Shown: positions 16,838 to 25,307 of the stretch, one piece after another | How the letters are laid out: every line of letters begins with the position of its first letter | Numbering within the stretch: position 1 is the first letter of the stretch | Origin: UBA1366 sp047602575 | GTDB lineage: Bacteria; Bacillota; Clostridia; Oscillospirales; Ruminococcaceae | DNA: 64,000 nucleotides | Reading direction: 5' to 3' | NCBI GenBank assembly: GCA_047602575.1 | Contig: JASGGY010000003.1 | Location: 1,178,001 to 1,242,000 of the forward strand | Made by a program: the position numbers and the translations under genes | Notes under the pieces: generated by a model | Told to the model about the DNA's origin: nothing | The model's database searches: none | The model's input: only the letters and a program-made list of their open reading frames with translations

Positions 16838-17290
16838 TCATTCGCCCACAATGAATTTGAAAAAGTTTTTTGAATCCTTCCAGCTGACATACCCGCACGC
16901 TTCATAGAACTTGTGCGCACCTGTTCGGCTCATGCCGGAGGTCAGCCGTACACCCGCTGCACCTGTTGCCGCCGCCCATTCCTCGCAGGCGTTTATCAGT
17001 GTCCTGCCGATGCCGCAGCGGCGGTACGCACCGGATACCGCCAGCCCAAGAATGTTCTTCAACGGTTCGCAATACAGCGTATCGTAATCCTCCGCATGGA
17101 GATAGCCCGCCACAATACCGTCATATTCCGCGACAAAAATCTTATTTCCGGGCTTTTTTAACACATAAGCAATGCGCTCCGCGGTGCTATCCAGACTGAA
17201 TTCATAGCCTAGCGCAGTCAGATTGAGATCGCAGAGCTGTACTACGTCAGTCGGGGTGGCTTCCCGCACCATTATTTCCGCCATCATCAT
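16838..17290 (-). CDS. GNAT family N-acetyltransferase
   Basis: A 150-residue GNAT fold. The acetyl-CoA loop is in GAYRRCGIGRTLINACEEWA, and the C-terminal GVRLTSGMSRTGAHKFYEACGY is typical. The ATG at 17290 is six bases after the hisS stop, and its ribosome site GGGGAG lies inside the end of hisS, so translation is probably coupled. The substrate is unknown. It is one of three GNATs in this aminoacyl-tRNA synthetase operon. Confidence 0.9.
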   Translation of the reverse strand: MMMAEIMVREATPTDVVQLCDLNLTALGYEFSLDSTAERIAYVLKKPGNKIFVAEYDGIVAGYLHAEDYDTLYCEPLKNILGLAVSGAYRRCGIGRTLINACEEWAAATGAAGVRLTSGMSRTGAHKFYEACGYVSWKDSKNFFKFIVGE

Positions 17291-17296
17291 ACTCTT

Positions 17297-18586
17297 TTAC
17301 TCCCCAAACAAATCCGCAACAATCAGATTGGAAAACCCATCAATAAACTTCTCGCCAAGGGAAACCTCCGTCTTTTCGCCGCTTTCCATGTTCTTGATTT
17401 GCACCATGCCCGATTCCAGCTCGTTGCTGCCCAGCACAAGGGAATACTTTGCGTGAATCTTATCCGCATACTTGAGCTGCGCTTTCAAACCCCTGCCGGC
17501 GATGTCGTATTCCGCCCAGTAGCCCTCCGCGCGCAGTGCAGCTGCGAGTGCGGCTGCTTTGATGCGCGTTTGCGCGTCGGTTGAGCCGAGATAAATATCG
17601 CAGGTTTTCGGCGCGAGAAAATCGCAGCCCTGCGCTTCCATCGTCATAATCAGGCGTTCCAGCCCCATGCCGAAGCCGAGTGCCGGTGTCGGCGCGCCGC
17701 CCAAGCTTTCGATCAAACCGTCATATCTGCCGCCCGCGCAGACGGTGAGGTTGCCCTCCGGCGCGGTCAGGACAAACTCGAACACCGTTTTGGTGTAATA
17801 ATCCAATCCGCGCACGATTTTCGGGTTGATTTCAAACGCGATGCCAAGTGCCGCAAGGTGCCCCTGCACCGCCGAAAAGTGCGCTTTGCAATCGTCGCAG
17901 ATATAATCGAGGATGCACGGCGCGCCCTTGACAAGCTCCGCGCAGATTTCGGACTTGCAGTCCACAATCCGCATCGGGTTGCGCTCATACCGCGTTTTGC
18001 AGGTTTCGCAAAGCGCTTCATAGTGCGGCGCGAGGAACTCCTTGAGCGCGTTCTGGTACTGCACGCGGCAGTCCGGACAGCCGATGGAGTTGATGTTGAG
18101 CGTGACATTGCCGATGCCTGCGCGTGTTAAAACGCTTTTCGCCAGACTGATCAGCTCCGCCTCCGCCGTGGGGTCGGCGCTGCCGATCAGCTCGCAGCCG
18201 AACTGGTGATGCTCGCGGAACCTGCCCTTCTGGTTCTTTTCGTGCCGGAAGCACGATACGAAATAATACAGCTTCTGCGGCAGCTTTTCGTTGAGCAAGC
18301 CGTTCTCAATCACCGCGCGCAGCGTGCCCGCCGTTCCCTCCGGGCGCAGGGAATATTCCGCGTCGCCCTTGGTGGAAACCTGATACATTTCCTTTTGCAC
18401 CACGTCCGTGGTGTCGCCCACCGAGCGGACGAACAGCTTTGTATACTCAAACGTGGGAATCCGGATTTCGCCAAAGCCGTAGGTTTCTGCCGTTTCCGCG
18501 GTCAGCTTCTCGACCGTATGCCACTTGTGGCTGTCCGCCGGAACAACGTCCGCCACGCCCTTTGGTCTTTTTGCAATCAATGCCAT
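17297..18586 (-). CDS. hisS: Histidyl-tRNA synthetase
   Basis: A 429-residue class II enzyme with RPEGTAG, motif 2 CFRHEKNQKGRFREHHQFG, the His-A motif RGLDYYTKTVFEF and motif 3 ALGFGMGLERL, then a C-terminal anticodon-binding domain. A segment with four Cys pairs (CPDC, CETC, CKSEIC, CDDC) lies around residues 170-235 in the insertion domain, as in many Clostridial HisRS proteins, and may bind a metal. hisS and aspS share a T-box operon with three GNAT genes. Confidence 0.97.
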   Translation of the reverse strand: MALIAKRPKGVADVVPADSHKWHTVEKLTAETAETYGFGEIRIPTFEYTKLFVRSVGDTTDVVQKEMYQVSTKGDAEYSLRPEGTAGTLRAVIENGLLNEKLPQKLYYFVSCFRHEKNQKGRFREHHQFGCELIGSADPTAEAELISLAKSVLTRAGIGNVTLNINSIGCPDCRVQYQNALKEFLAPHYEALCETCKTRYERNPMRIVDCKSEICAELVKGAPCILDYICDDCKAHFSAVQGHLAALGIAFEINPKIVRGLDYYTKTVFEFVLTAPEGNLTVCAGGRYDGLIESLGGAPTPALGFGMGLERLIMTMEAQGCDFLAPKTCDIYLGSTDAQTRIKAAALAAALRAEGYWAEYDIAGRGLKAQLKYADKIHAKYSLVLGSNELESGMVQIKNMESGEKTEVSLGEKFIDGFSNLIVADLFGE

Positions 18587-18628
18587 TGATAACGTTCCTT
18601 TCTCATGCGCTGCGGTAATCGCAGCATA

Positions 18629-19057
18629 CTATAATTTTAGCTTAAAATGATACCGCGTTACACCGCAGCGTTCTGAAGTTTCCGTCAGCCGAAAACCTGT
18701 TTTTTCGTAGAAGCCTTTTGCGTCGTCGTCGGTTTCCGCTATTAGTGCGGTAAACCCGGCTGCTTTGAGCCGCTCCGCCGCTGCACGAACAAGCGCTGTT
18801 CCCACGCCACGATGTCGGCAGCCACCGTCCGTGGCGATGTTACGGATTTCCGCCAAAGTCTTTTCGGCATCCGTATGCACCGCGATTGCGCCGCAAAGCG
18901 TATCCCCGCAAAAATCGCCGAAGACGATGCAAGCGGAATCCTGTTGAAATTCAGCAGCACGGGCGATGATTTTCACCGTGTCGGGCTTGTACATCGACAA
19001 GCCGAATATCTCGGCAATCTTAAATTCTCCCAACCGCTCTTTGATGTCCTTAATCAT
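18629..19057 (-). CDS. GNAT family N-acetyltransferase
   Basis: A 142-residue GNAT with the acetyl-CoA motif GGCRHRGVGTALVRAAAERLKA and the terminal ETDDDAKGFYEKTGFRL. The ATG at 19057 has GAAAGG upstream. It lies between another GNAT gene and hisS, with 42 bases to hisS, so it should be in the T-box-controlled transcript. The substrate is not identifiable. Confidence 0.88.
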   Translation of the reverse strand: MIKDIKERLGEFKIAEIFGLSMYKPDTVKIIARAAEFQQDSACIVFGDFCGDTLCGAIAVHTDAEKTLAEIRNIATDGGCRHRGVGTALVRAAAERLKAAGFTALIAETDDDAKGFYEKTGFRLTETSERCGVTRYHFKLKL

Positions 19058-19174
19058 ACATACAACCTTTCGTCATCGTTACGGGCACGACAATGAGCCG
19101 TCAGAAGTCAGATGTTTGGAGGATGGTGTTCTCGTTGAATTTTATTTGTGAAAGAGAAAACTATCTGCGAAACA

Positions 19175-19606
19175 TCATTCATAGTGCTTCCGGAAGCCCC
19201 GTACATCCTCGGTGTAGCCGATGCTTTCGTAGAATTTGTGCGCGCCCTTGCGGAAGCCCGATGAAACCAGAATCGCGTACAGGCAGTCGTTTTCTTGCGC
19301 GAATACGTCAAGTGCGTCCATCAGCGCCTTGCCGATGCCGGTGCGGCGGTGTGTCTGCGCGACGATGACGTCCTCGACCACGAGAAACGGACGTGCCTCG
19401 ATCGCCAGCGTCGGGCAGATGATCCCAAGCACCGTGCCGACCACGCGTTCGCCGTCCTTTGCCGCAAGCAGCAGATAGCGATCGTCGCGCTCCATCGCCT
19501 GATAATTGGCGATGCTTTTTTCTAAATTCAGCGCAAAGCCCTCAAACTCGCCGTAAAGCGCCAGAAGCGCCGGAATGTCGTCCGCCTTCAGCTTTTCAAT
19601 CGTCAA
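19175..19606 (-). CDS. GNAT family N-acetyltransferase, first gene after the Asp T-box
   Basis: A 143-residue GNAT. VIVAQTHRRTGIGKALMDAL is the acetyl-CoA loop and SSGFRKGAHKFYESIGY the C-terminal motif. It begins with TTG at 19606, which has GGAGGGG a few bases upstream and lies just behind the T-box terminator. This makes it the gene most directly controlled by that riboswitch. A role in acetylating an aminoacyl compound or a tRNA-linked toxic product is conceivable but only inferred from context. Confidence 0.88.
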   Translation of the reverse strand: MTIEKLKADDIPALLALYGEFEGFALNLEKSIANYQAMERDDRYLLLAAKDGERVVGTVLGIICPTLAIEARPFLVVEDVIVAQTHRRTGIGKALMDALDVFAQENDCLYAILVSSGFRKGAHKFYESIGYTEDVRGFRKHYE

Positions 19607-19620
19607 AAAATCCCCTCCAT

Positions 19621-19918
19621 AAAAAACAGCCGTCCCCTGTGAAAGGGACGGTCGTTTGATCGTGTTGCCACCCTGATTGCGGAAGCTGCAGCACTTGACG
19701 CGCCTGCGGAATTCCGCCGCTCTTTGTGCAGTTAACGCCTTGCTTACGCCGCCGGTTTTAAGCTTTATCGCTTATTTACCCGGCAAGGCTCGGGAGCGTC
19801 GTCGGCAGTTCCCCACGCAGGCGTTTTCAGCTGATTTTGCATTGCGCAACCCTAAGCGCGCGGCAAAATTTCCGCCCTCTCTGTACCGTGTCCAACAGCC
19901 GTTTCTCCGTCACAGCCT
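19621..19918 (-). ncRNA. T-box riboswitch, aspartate specifier, upstream of the GNAT-hisS-aspS operon
   Basis: On the minus strand Stem I starts near 19918 and shows CAGAGAGGGCGG. The specifier GAC (Asp) lies at 19798-19800, followed by GCTCCCGAGC as in other T-boxes. The antiterminator sequence AGGGTGGCAACACG lies at 19661-19675. The terminator is CCGTCCC/GGGACGG (19630-19651) followed by six T. The UGGC bulge matches the GCCA end of tRNA-Asp (discriminator G73), which supports the Asp call independently of the specifier. Confidence 0.88.
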
Positions 19919-19989
19919 GTGAAATTATCCGTTTTGCCGCACCGTTTCCTGAAAAAACCGCGCGGTGTTTTGTTTGAAAAAAAGCAAAC

Positions 19990-20391
19990 TTATCTCGCCC
20001 GCACAATGTCGCGCCAGTCGAGATCGCCGCGCTCAAGGGAATGAATCAGCGCTTCCGCGGTCGCGATGTTGGTCGCCACGGGAATGTTATGCACGTCGCA
20101 GAGCCGGAGCAGGTTCATTTCGTTCGGCTCGTGGGGCTTCGGCGAAAGCGGGTCGCGGAAAAACAGCAGCAGGTCGATTTCGTTGCAGGAAATCCGCGCG
20201 GAGATCTGCTGGTCGCCGCCCTGTGCGCCGCTTAAATAGCGCTGGATTTTTAAGCCTGTCGCTTCGGAAATCTGCTTGCCCGTCGTACCGGTTGCGCAAA
20301 GGCTGTGGCGGCTTAAAATACCGCAGTATGCGATGCAGAACTGAACAATCAGCTCTTTTTTGGAGTCGTGCGCGATCAATGCAATGTTCAA
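19990..20391 (-). CDS. mgsA: Methylglyoxal synthase
   Basis: A 133-residue cytoplasmic enzyme that converts dihydroxyacetone phosphate to methylglyoxal and phosphate. The phosphate loop TGTTGK, the catalytic GGDQQI (Asp60) and DPLSPKPHEPN (Asp80, His87) are all present. The start is a TTG at 20391 with GGAGGGG seven bases upstream. It follows minD with a gap of about 80 bases; mgsA next to min/rod genes is a familiar Clostridial arrangement. Confidence 0.95.
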   Translation of the reverse strand: MNIALIAHDSKKELIVQFCIAYCGILSRHSLCATGTTGKQISEATGLKIQRYLSGAQGGDQQISARISCNEIDLLLFFRDPLSPKPHEPNEMNLLRLCDVHNIPVATNIATAEALIHSLERGDLDWRDIVRAR

Positions 20392-20469
20392 CTGGTTCCC
20401 CTCCGCCTATCTCAAATTACACAATAACATTTTTATCTTCCGGCATTCCCCGCCGGACTTCACTCGCTT

Positions 20470-21213
20470 TTATGGAACGTTCTTGATGGAAAGCGGAATA
20501 TGCTCGCCCTTGATTCTTCTCGAAATCGCCGAGAACGCCAAAAAGCCCTGTGAGCTGGAGGAAAGCGGCACGCCCTTGCCCGTTGCCAACGGGATCGCGC
20601 TGTCCTCGGGAATTACGCCGAGCAGCTGAACGCCGACTAAGTCGATGATCGCGTCAAAGTCGTCCATCTTTTCATATTCAAAAACCTTCTTGCTTGCCTT
20701 GTTGATGACAAGGCGCTGCTTCTGGTTGCCGCGTTTATAGAACTCATCGCTCATCATCTGCGCATCGCGCACGCAAACGGGGTCGGGCGTGGTGACGATG
20801 AGAATCAGATCCGAATTCGTCACAATGTCAAACACGCTGCTGTTGATGCCCGCGGAGGTGTCGATGATGATGTATTCAAAATACTTGCGCATTTCTTTGG
20901 TGATCTTTTCGATATCCTCGCTCTTGAGCTGAAGAAACGGGTCGGCGGGGGCGCACAGAACGCTCAGATTGCTTGCGAGCTTGACGGAGGTCGTTGCCTT
21001 GTAGACATCGCAGTTTCCGTTGAGCACATCGCCCAGATCATACGGGATGCTGCCGTGCATACCGAGCATGATGTCCATACAGCGCAAGCCGAAGTCCAAC
21101 TCAATGATCAGGGTTCTGTTTCCCTGCTTTGCGAGGGCATACCCGAGGCAGGCGCTGATCGAGGATTTCCCCGTTCCGCCCTTTCCGGAAGTAACCGCAA
21201 TGATTTTTGACAT
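20470..21213 (-). CDS. minD: Septum-site-determining protein MinD
   Basis: A 247-residue ParA/MinD ATPase with the deviant Walker A GKGGTGKS at residues 10-17, switch I-like DFGLRCMDIMLG and IIIDTSAGI as the Walker B region. MinD places the division septum, usually with MinC and MinE or DivIVA. Neither minC nor minE is next to it here. The C terminus (SRRIKGEHIPLSIKNVP) gives only a weak version of the usual membrane-targeting helix. I chose the ATG at 21213, with AAAGGAG upstream; the open frame continues 28 codons further. Confidence 0.9.
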   Translation of the reverse strand: MSKIIAVTSGKGGTGKSSISACLGYALAKQGNRTLIIELDFGLRCMDIMLGMHGSIPYDLGDVLNGNCDVYKATTSVKLASNLSVLCAPADPFLQLKSEDIEKITKEMRKYFEYIIIDTSAGINSSVFDIVTNSDLILIVTTPDPVCVRDAQMMSDEFYKRGNQKQRLVINKASKKVFEYEKMDDFDAIIDLVGVQLLGVIPEDSAIPLATGKGVPLSSSSQGFLAFSAISRRIKGEHIPLSIKNVP

Positions 21214-21406
21214 AGTCTGTACTCCTTTCGCCGGTTCGTATCTGAAATAAGCGCGGGCGGCGGTGGTCTGTTTTCCTGACCTGCCGTCAGCCGTCATTGT
21301 AAGATCGTGGTGAAACTGGCGTTCCCGCCGCGTCCTTTTTGTGCGGGGGATGAAACATCACCGTACAACTCCTTTTTAGTGGCGTTGTGTGGTGATGCTA
21401 TATACT

Positions 21407-21434
21407 ATTTTATCATAAGTTCGCCAATTGTCAA
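21407..21434 (-). promoter_or_regulatory. Sigma-A promoter of minD-mgsA
   Basis: TTGACA (21429-21434) and TAAAAT (21407-21412) on the minus strand are 16 bases apart. The transcript would have a leader of about 190 bases. The leader contains an imperfect inverted repeat, CATCACC/GGTGATG with ACAAC/GTTGT inside (about 21356-21398). Confidence 0.65.
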
Positions 21435-21565
21435 AGATTAATGGGGACGAATTTTCAAAATTGTAAGGTTACATTAATATAGCGTCACACATTTGTGCAA
21501 TTTAACCATTTTCGCTGGATGGAAAATGCAAGAAAATATCATTTTATTTTCAAAAGCGACAATGG

Positions 21566-21961
21566 TTACGGCTTCGGCAGCGCAGCGGTGCGTTTTTGCT
21601 CCACCTGCGCCTTGATGTGAGAAAAAGTCTGTGCGCTGATGATGTGTTCAATCTTGCACGCGTCGTCCTCCGCGGTTTTCGCGTCCACGCCCAAAACCCC
21701 GCTGAGGAACTCCGTCAGCACCAGATGCCGGTCATATACCGACAGCGCTTTTTCCGTTCCCTTTTCGGTCAGAACGATCTGACCGTCCGGCTCGACGGTG
21801 ATAAAGCCGTTTGCTTTTAAAATGCCCACGGCGCGGCTGACGCTGGGCTTTGAAAACCCAAGCTCCGTGGCGATGTCAATCGACCGGACATACTTTGTCC
21901 TGCGGTCAAGAATGAGGATGGTTTCGAGATAATCCTCGCCGGATTCGTGGAGCTGCTGCAT
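21566..21961 (-). CDS. DtxR/MntR-family metal-dependent transcriptional regulator
   Basis: About 131 residues: N-terminal winged helix (ESGEDYLETI, DIATELGFSKPSVSRAVGIL) and a dimerisation and metal-binding domain with DDACKIEHIIS. It lacks the C-terminal SH3-like domain, as in MntR. It likely senses Fe(II) or Mn(II). I prefer the ATG at 21961, which has AAAGGA eight bases upstream, over the one at 21967. It follows the PHP gene by 23 bases and ends the operon whose other genes surround a sensory H-cluster protein. It may tie that operon to metal supply. Confidence 0.88.
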   Translation of the reverse strand: MQQLHESGEDYLETILILDRRTKYVRSIDIATELGFSKPSVSRAVGILKANGFITVEPDGQIVLTEKGTEKALSVYDRHLVLTEFLSGVLGVDAKTAEDDACKIEHIISAQTFSHIKAQVEQKRTAALPKP

Positions 21962-21984
21962 GGTCATCGTCCTTTCTTGGGGAA

Positions 21985-22716
21985 TTATTCCGCGGCGCGC
22001 AGTCCGCGCCGCACCGCGTCGATCACACCGCGCGGGGTGCGCTCCGTCACATGAAGGAAATTCACCGCTTCACTGATGTCCTCCAGCGTATGCGCGTCGG
22101 AGTTTTTCAGCACACGGCATTGTTTGAGGTAAGTATGCACCGGACACAGGGTTTCATACAGCGCGGGGTTTTTCATTTCCGCCGTGTGAAACGCCGCGTC
22201 GGGCGGGATAAAGCCTAAGTTCGCCAGCAGCGAGTTCGCCGCCTTTTCGATGTGGGCAGGGAACGCCGTTCCGCCGAACTGCTCCGCCAGCGCGAACACT
22301 TCGTCAAAGGAAATCGTCGTCGCGCTGATGAGCAGGCGGCGCTCGCAGGCAATCATTACATCGTTTTCGTCCGCCACAAGCTGCTCGCCGAAAATCTCGG
22401 GCTTGTTTTCAATATCAAGAATGCGGGGATACACATACTCGCCGAACGCCAGTGCCTGTTCGACTTCCTCAAACAGGCAGACCACGTGGACTTCCTCCTC
22501 CGTGGTCAGCTCCATCCCCGGAACAAACAGGATGCCGTATGCGTCCGCGGCGGCTTTCGCGGCGGGGCAGTTGCGCGCGCTGTTGTGGTCGGTGAGGGCA
22601 AAAACGTCCAGCCCTTTGATAAACGCCATTCCCGCGATGTCCGCGGGCGTGCTGGCAGGATCTCCGCACGGCGACAGGCACGAGTGGATGTGCAGGTCGT
22701 AGGCAACGCTAAGCAT
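21985..22716 (-). CDS. PHP-domain phosphoesterase-like protein
   Basis: A 243-residue protein with the PHP metal motifs DLHIHSCLSPCG (His near 9 and 11), ALTDHN, a His in FPAHIEKA, and NSDAHTLEDI. The PHP fold commonly hydrolyses phosphoesters with three metal ions; the substrate here is unknown. The ATG at 22716 overlaps the stop of the DRTGG gene by eight bases (ATGCTTAG), which indicates translational coupling. PHP proteins of this kind recur next to hydrogenase regulatory genes in Clostridia. Confidence 0.85.
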   Translation of the reverse strand: MLSVAYDLHIHSCLSPCGDPASTPADIAGMAFIKGLDVFALTDHNSARNCPAAKAAADAYGILFVPGMELTTEEEVHVVCLFEEVEQALAFGEYVYPRILDIENKPEIFGEQLVADENDVMIACERRLLISATTISFDEVFALAEQFGGTAFPAHIEKAANSLLANLGFIPPDAAFHTAEMKNPALYETLCPVHTYLKQCRVLKNSDAHTLEDISEAVNFLHVTERTPRGVIDAVRRGLRAAE

Positions 22717-23056
22717 GGAGCAGCCCGTTGATGTACAGTGCGGTTTCAAAGATCGGCTCTTTGCTGCGCACAACCGTGATGTGCTGCGCTTTTGCTTTCT
22801 CTAAAAGCTTATCGTCGAGCGACGACCCGTCGGCAAGCACGATGCAGCTCATCTCCGTGAGCGCCGCAACCGCCGCCGCGTTGATGTTGCCCATAATCGT
22901 CACCCATGCCGCATCGGGAAAGCCCTTTGACATCACAACACTTAACAGGTCGCAGCAGTATATCCCTTTCACTTGCCGCTCCTTCGCGTCCGCCGCCAGG
23001 CACAGTACCTCAAAATACCCGTCCGCCGCCAGCGCAGCACAGCTTAATCCCTCCAT
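22709..23056 (-). CDS. DRTGG-domain-like protein (115 residues)
   Basis: A small protein with the alternating alpha/beta pattern of DRTGG domains (VKGIYCCDLLSVVMSKGFPDAAWV, then INAAAVAALTEMSCIVLADG). The domain is thought to bind a small ligand, but no function is established. The ATG at 23056 follows GAGGAGG. It is paralogous to the gene at 24858-25214 in the same operon and overlaps the PHP gene. Confidence 0.7.
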   Translation of the reverse strand: MEGLSCAALAADGYFEVLCLAADAKERQVKGIYCCDLLSVVMSKGFPDAAWVTIMGNINAAAVAALTEMSCIVLADGSSLDDKLLEKAKAQHITVVRSKEPIFETALYINGLLHA

Positions 23057-23123
23057 ATATGTTCCTCCTCGTTGTTCAGAAATCAAAGCCCGCAACGCGC
23101 AGATGCAACGATCCGGCTTCGCG

Positions 23124-24395
23124 TCACAGCCCGCTCAAATCCGTTGAAATCTTGTGGATGTATTCGCGCAGCAGATATACGCAGTCCTTTTCGTGCGCAA
23201 CCCCGCGCACAACGTCCTCGGCAAGCGCACGGCAAGACGGCGCACCGCACGAACCGCAGTCAAGCCCCGGCAGACGCTTTAGAATCTCCTCCGCCGTGCC
23301 CATTTTCTCAAAGCTTTCCATCAGGTTCGTGCCCAGATCGAACACCGGCTGGTACTCGATGTGGTTATCCCAGAGGGCGTTCCCCACCGGATTGTCCTCG
23401 ACATGGCTTTTGGTGATGGGCATATATTTGCGCAGCTTTTTCAGCTTCGCTTTGGCGACATAGGGATTTTCGACCTGCAGCACGCCGCCCACGCAGCCGC
23501 CGCTGCAAGCGTTCAGCTCGATAAAATCGAGGTTCGCTATCTTCTGATCCTCCAGATCCTCCAGCACCTTGATGACATTTTCGATGCCGTCCGCCGCCAG
23601 ATAGCTGTCGGTGAGCAGTCCCACCGCTTCTCCGCCGGAAGCCCCCCAGCTGATGCCGATTTTCCCGGAGTGGGAAAGCTCGTCGGGCGCGTCCTGCACT
23701 TCTTTCATAAAAGGGAGAATTTTCGTGTAGACCTCGCGGATCGCCACCGCCGCGTCGATTTCAGAATTCTGCGTTGACAGCGGGTAATGCACCGCCGTCA
23801 CCTTCGCCGGACAGGGTGTGATAAAAATCACGCCGATTTCCTCCGGCGCAAGTCCGGTTTTTTCGACCGCACGCCGGCGCGCCTGCTCCGCGGCGATCTC
23901 GATGGGCGCTTTGATCGGCAGCATATGCTCGATCAGATTCGGAAACCGCACACGGATGAGCTTTACCACCGACGGACACGCCGTGCTGATAAAGGGCTTC
24001 GTTTCCGGATGCGCTTCTATGTATTTTCTCGAAAGCTCGGAAACCAGCTCCGCCGCCGCCGAAACCTCGTACACATCGTCAAAGCCCATCTTCAGCAGCG
24101 CGCTTAAAACGATGTTGGTGTCGTCGAGGTTGTTGAACTGTCCGTAAAAGGACGGCGCGGGCAGGGCGATGTTGTATTTGAATTTGGTCAGCACGTCGAG
24201 CGGGTCATAGGTCGCCTGCTTTGCGTGGTGGGGACAGACACGGATGCATTCCCCGCAGTCGATGCAAAACGGCTTGATGATATGCGCCTTGCCGCCCCGC
24301 ACGCGGATTGCCTGTGTGGGACAGCGCTTGATGCAGTTGATGCAGCCCATGCAGCGGTCGCTGTCAAGCCTTACGGAATTCACAAATACCGCCAT
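23124..24395 (-). CDS. Putative sensory [FeFe]-hydrogenase-like protein (HydS type)
   Basis: A 423-residue protein. Two [4Fe-4S] motifs lie at residues 15-25 and 44-54. An H-cluster domain follows with L1 STACPSV (Ala139-Cys140), L2 TPCPAK (Cys195) and L3 ELNACSGGCVGG (Cys297, Cys301). A C-terminal [4Fe-4S] module reads DCGSCGAPSC. The four H-cluster ligand positions are kept, but the proton-transfer Cys of catalytic enzymes is replaced by Ala, as reported for sensory hydrogenases. It is encoded with DRTGG, HATPase and PHP proteins, opposite the catalytic hydrogenase, which fits an H2 or redox sensor. Confidence 0.88.
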   Translation of the reverse strand: MAVFVNSVRLDSDRCMGCINCIKRCPTQAIRVRGGKAHIIKPFCIDCGECIRVCPHHAKQATYDPLDVLTKFKYNIALPAPSFYGQFNNLDDTNIVLSALLKMGFDDVYEVSAAAELVSELSRKYIEAHPETKPFISTACPSVVKLIRVRFPNLIEHMLPIKAPIEIAAEQARRRAVEKTGLAPEEIGVIFITPCPAKVTAVHYPLSTQNSEIDAAVAIREVYTKILPFMKEVQDAPDELSHSGKIGISWGASGGEAVGLLTDSYLAADGIENVIKVLEDLEDQKIANLDFIELNACSGGCVGGVLQVENPYVAKAKLKKLRKYMPITKSHVEDNPVGNALWDNHIEYQPVFDLGTNLMESFEKMGTAEEILKRLPGLDCGSCGAPSCRALAEDVVRGVAHEKDCVYLLREYIHKISTDLSGL

Positions 24396-24438
24396 GCGGC
24401 AGCCCTCCTCGTCTGAGATTTCGCGGGGGCTTTTCTGA

Positions 24439-24861
24439 TCACAGCGATACTTTCATCGTCACCGTGGTTCCCTCGCCGATTACCGTTTCTACTTTCATCT
24501 CGTCGGAATATTTTTTCATGTTCGGCAAGCCCATTCCCGCGCCGAAGCCCAGTGAGCGGACGTTTTCAGATGCCGTGGAATAGCCCTCCTGCATGGCTTT
24601 GTCAATGTCCGTAATGCCCGGACCTTTGTCCGCGAGCACCATCACGATTTCGGTCGGCGTGACCTCAACGTCGATGCCGCCTCCGTTGGCGTGGATGACC
24701 ATGTTGATTTCGCCCTCATACATCGAAATCGCAACCTTGCGCACCGCTTCCGGCGAAACGCCCATGCGCTTGAGCTTGCTCTTGACGTCGCTCGACGCTT
24801 CCCCCGCGCGGGTAAAGTCCTCGGTGGTCACGTCATAATGCCATTTGATGGAAACGCTCAA
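24439..24861 (-). CDS. HATPase-domain protein (anti-sigma factor / serine kinase-like)
   Basis: About 140 residues with a GHKL ATPase fold: N-box YEGEINMVIHANGG, G1 box DKGPGITD, and GFGAGMGLPNM. This resembles RsbW/SpoIIAB-type kinases. The start is probably the TTG at 24861, which overlaps the TGA of the upstream DRTGG gene and is preceded by GGGGGTG. It may phosphorylate or sequester a partner in response to the HydS-like sensor; this is inference from operon order. Confidence 0.82.
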   Translation of the reverse strand: MSVSIKWHYDVTTEDFTRAGEASSDVKSKLKRMGVSPEAVRKVAISMYEGEINMVIHANGGGIDVEVTPTEIVMVLADKGPGITDIDKAMQEGYSTASENVRSLGFGAGMGLPNMKKYSDEMKVETVIGEGTTVTMKVSL

Positions 24862-25214
24862 TGCTTCGCACCCCCGCCCAGTCCGCTTGTGTATAAAATG
24901 CCGCAAGCCTCAAACATTCTCAGATTCGTGGCAAGCAGCACGATGCCGCGCTCATCCGCCATCTCGATGACGCTTTCGTCAGGCGTTTTTCCGCGCACAA
25001 AACAGATGCAGACAATGTCCATCATCTCCGCGGTTCTGACGACCTGCGGGTTGCAAAGCCCTGTCACAAGCACGGACTGGTCTTTGACAAATGCAAGCAC
25101 ATCGCTCATCATATCCGAGCCGCAAGCGGTATGCACCTCCCGATCCTCGTGGCTTTCTCCGCAAAGGGTGCGCGCGCTTAAAAATTCCTTAATCTGTGCA
25201 ATTGTCATACGCAA
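24858..25214 (-). CDS. DRTGG-domain-like protein (118 residues)
   Basis: First gene of the leftward sensory operon. It has a small alpha/beta DRTGG-like fold (VLVTGLCNPQVVRTAEMMDI, RGIVLLATNLRMFEACGILY). Two starts are possible: TTG at 25214, seven bases after AGGA, or ATG at 25208. The 3' end overlaps the HATPase gene by four bases. The paralogue at 22709-23056 suggests the two act together or descend from a duplication. Confidence 0.7.
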   Translation of the reverse strand: MRMTIAQIKEFLSARTLCGESHEDREVHTACGSDMMSDVLAFVKDQSVLVTGLCNPQVVRTAEMMDIVCICFVRGKTPDESVIEMADERGIVLLATNLRMFEACGILYTSGLGGGAKH

Positions 25215-25307
25215 ACAACCATCCTTCCTGATGCTGCCGGATTCCGCCGGCGTGTTGGGTTTGTCGGTACAATCCGCCTTGTTTGTGCGGGTATGATTAT
25301 ATTCTGA

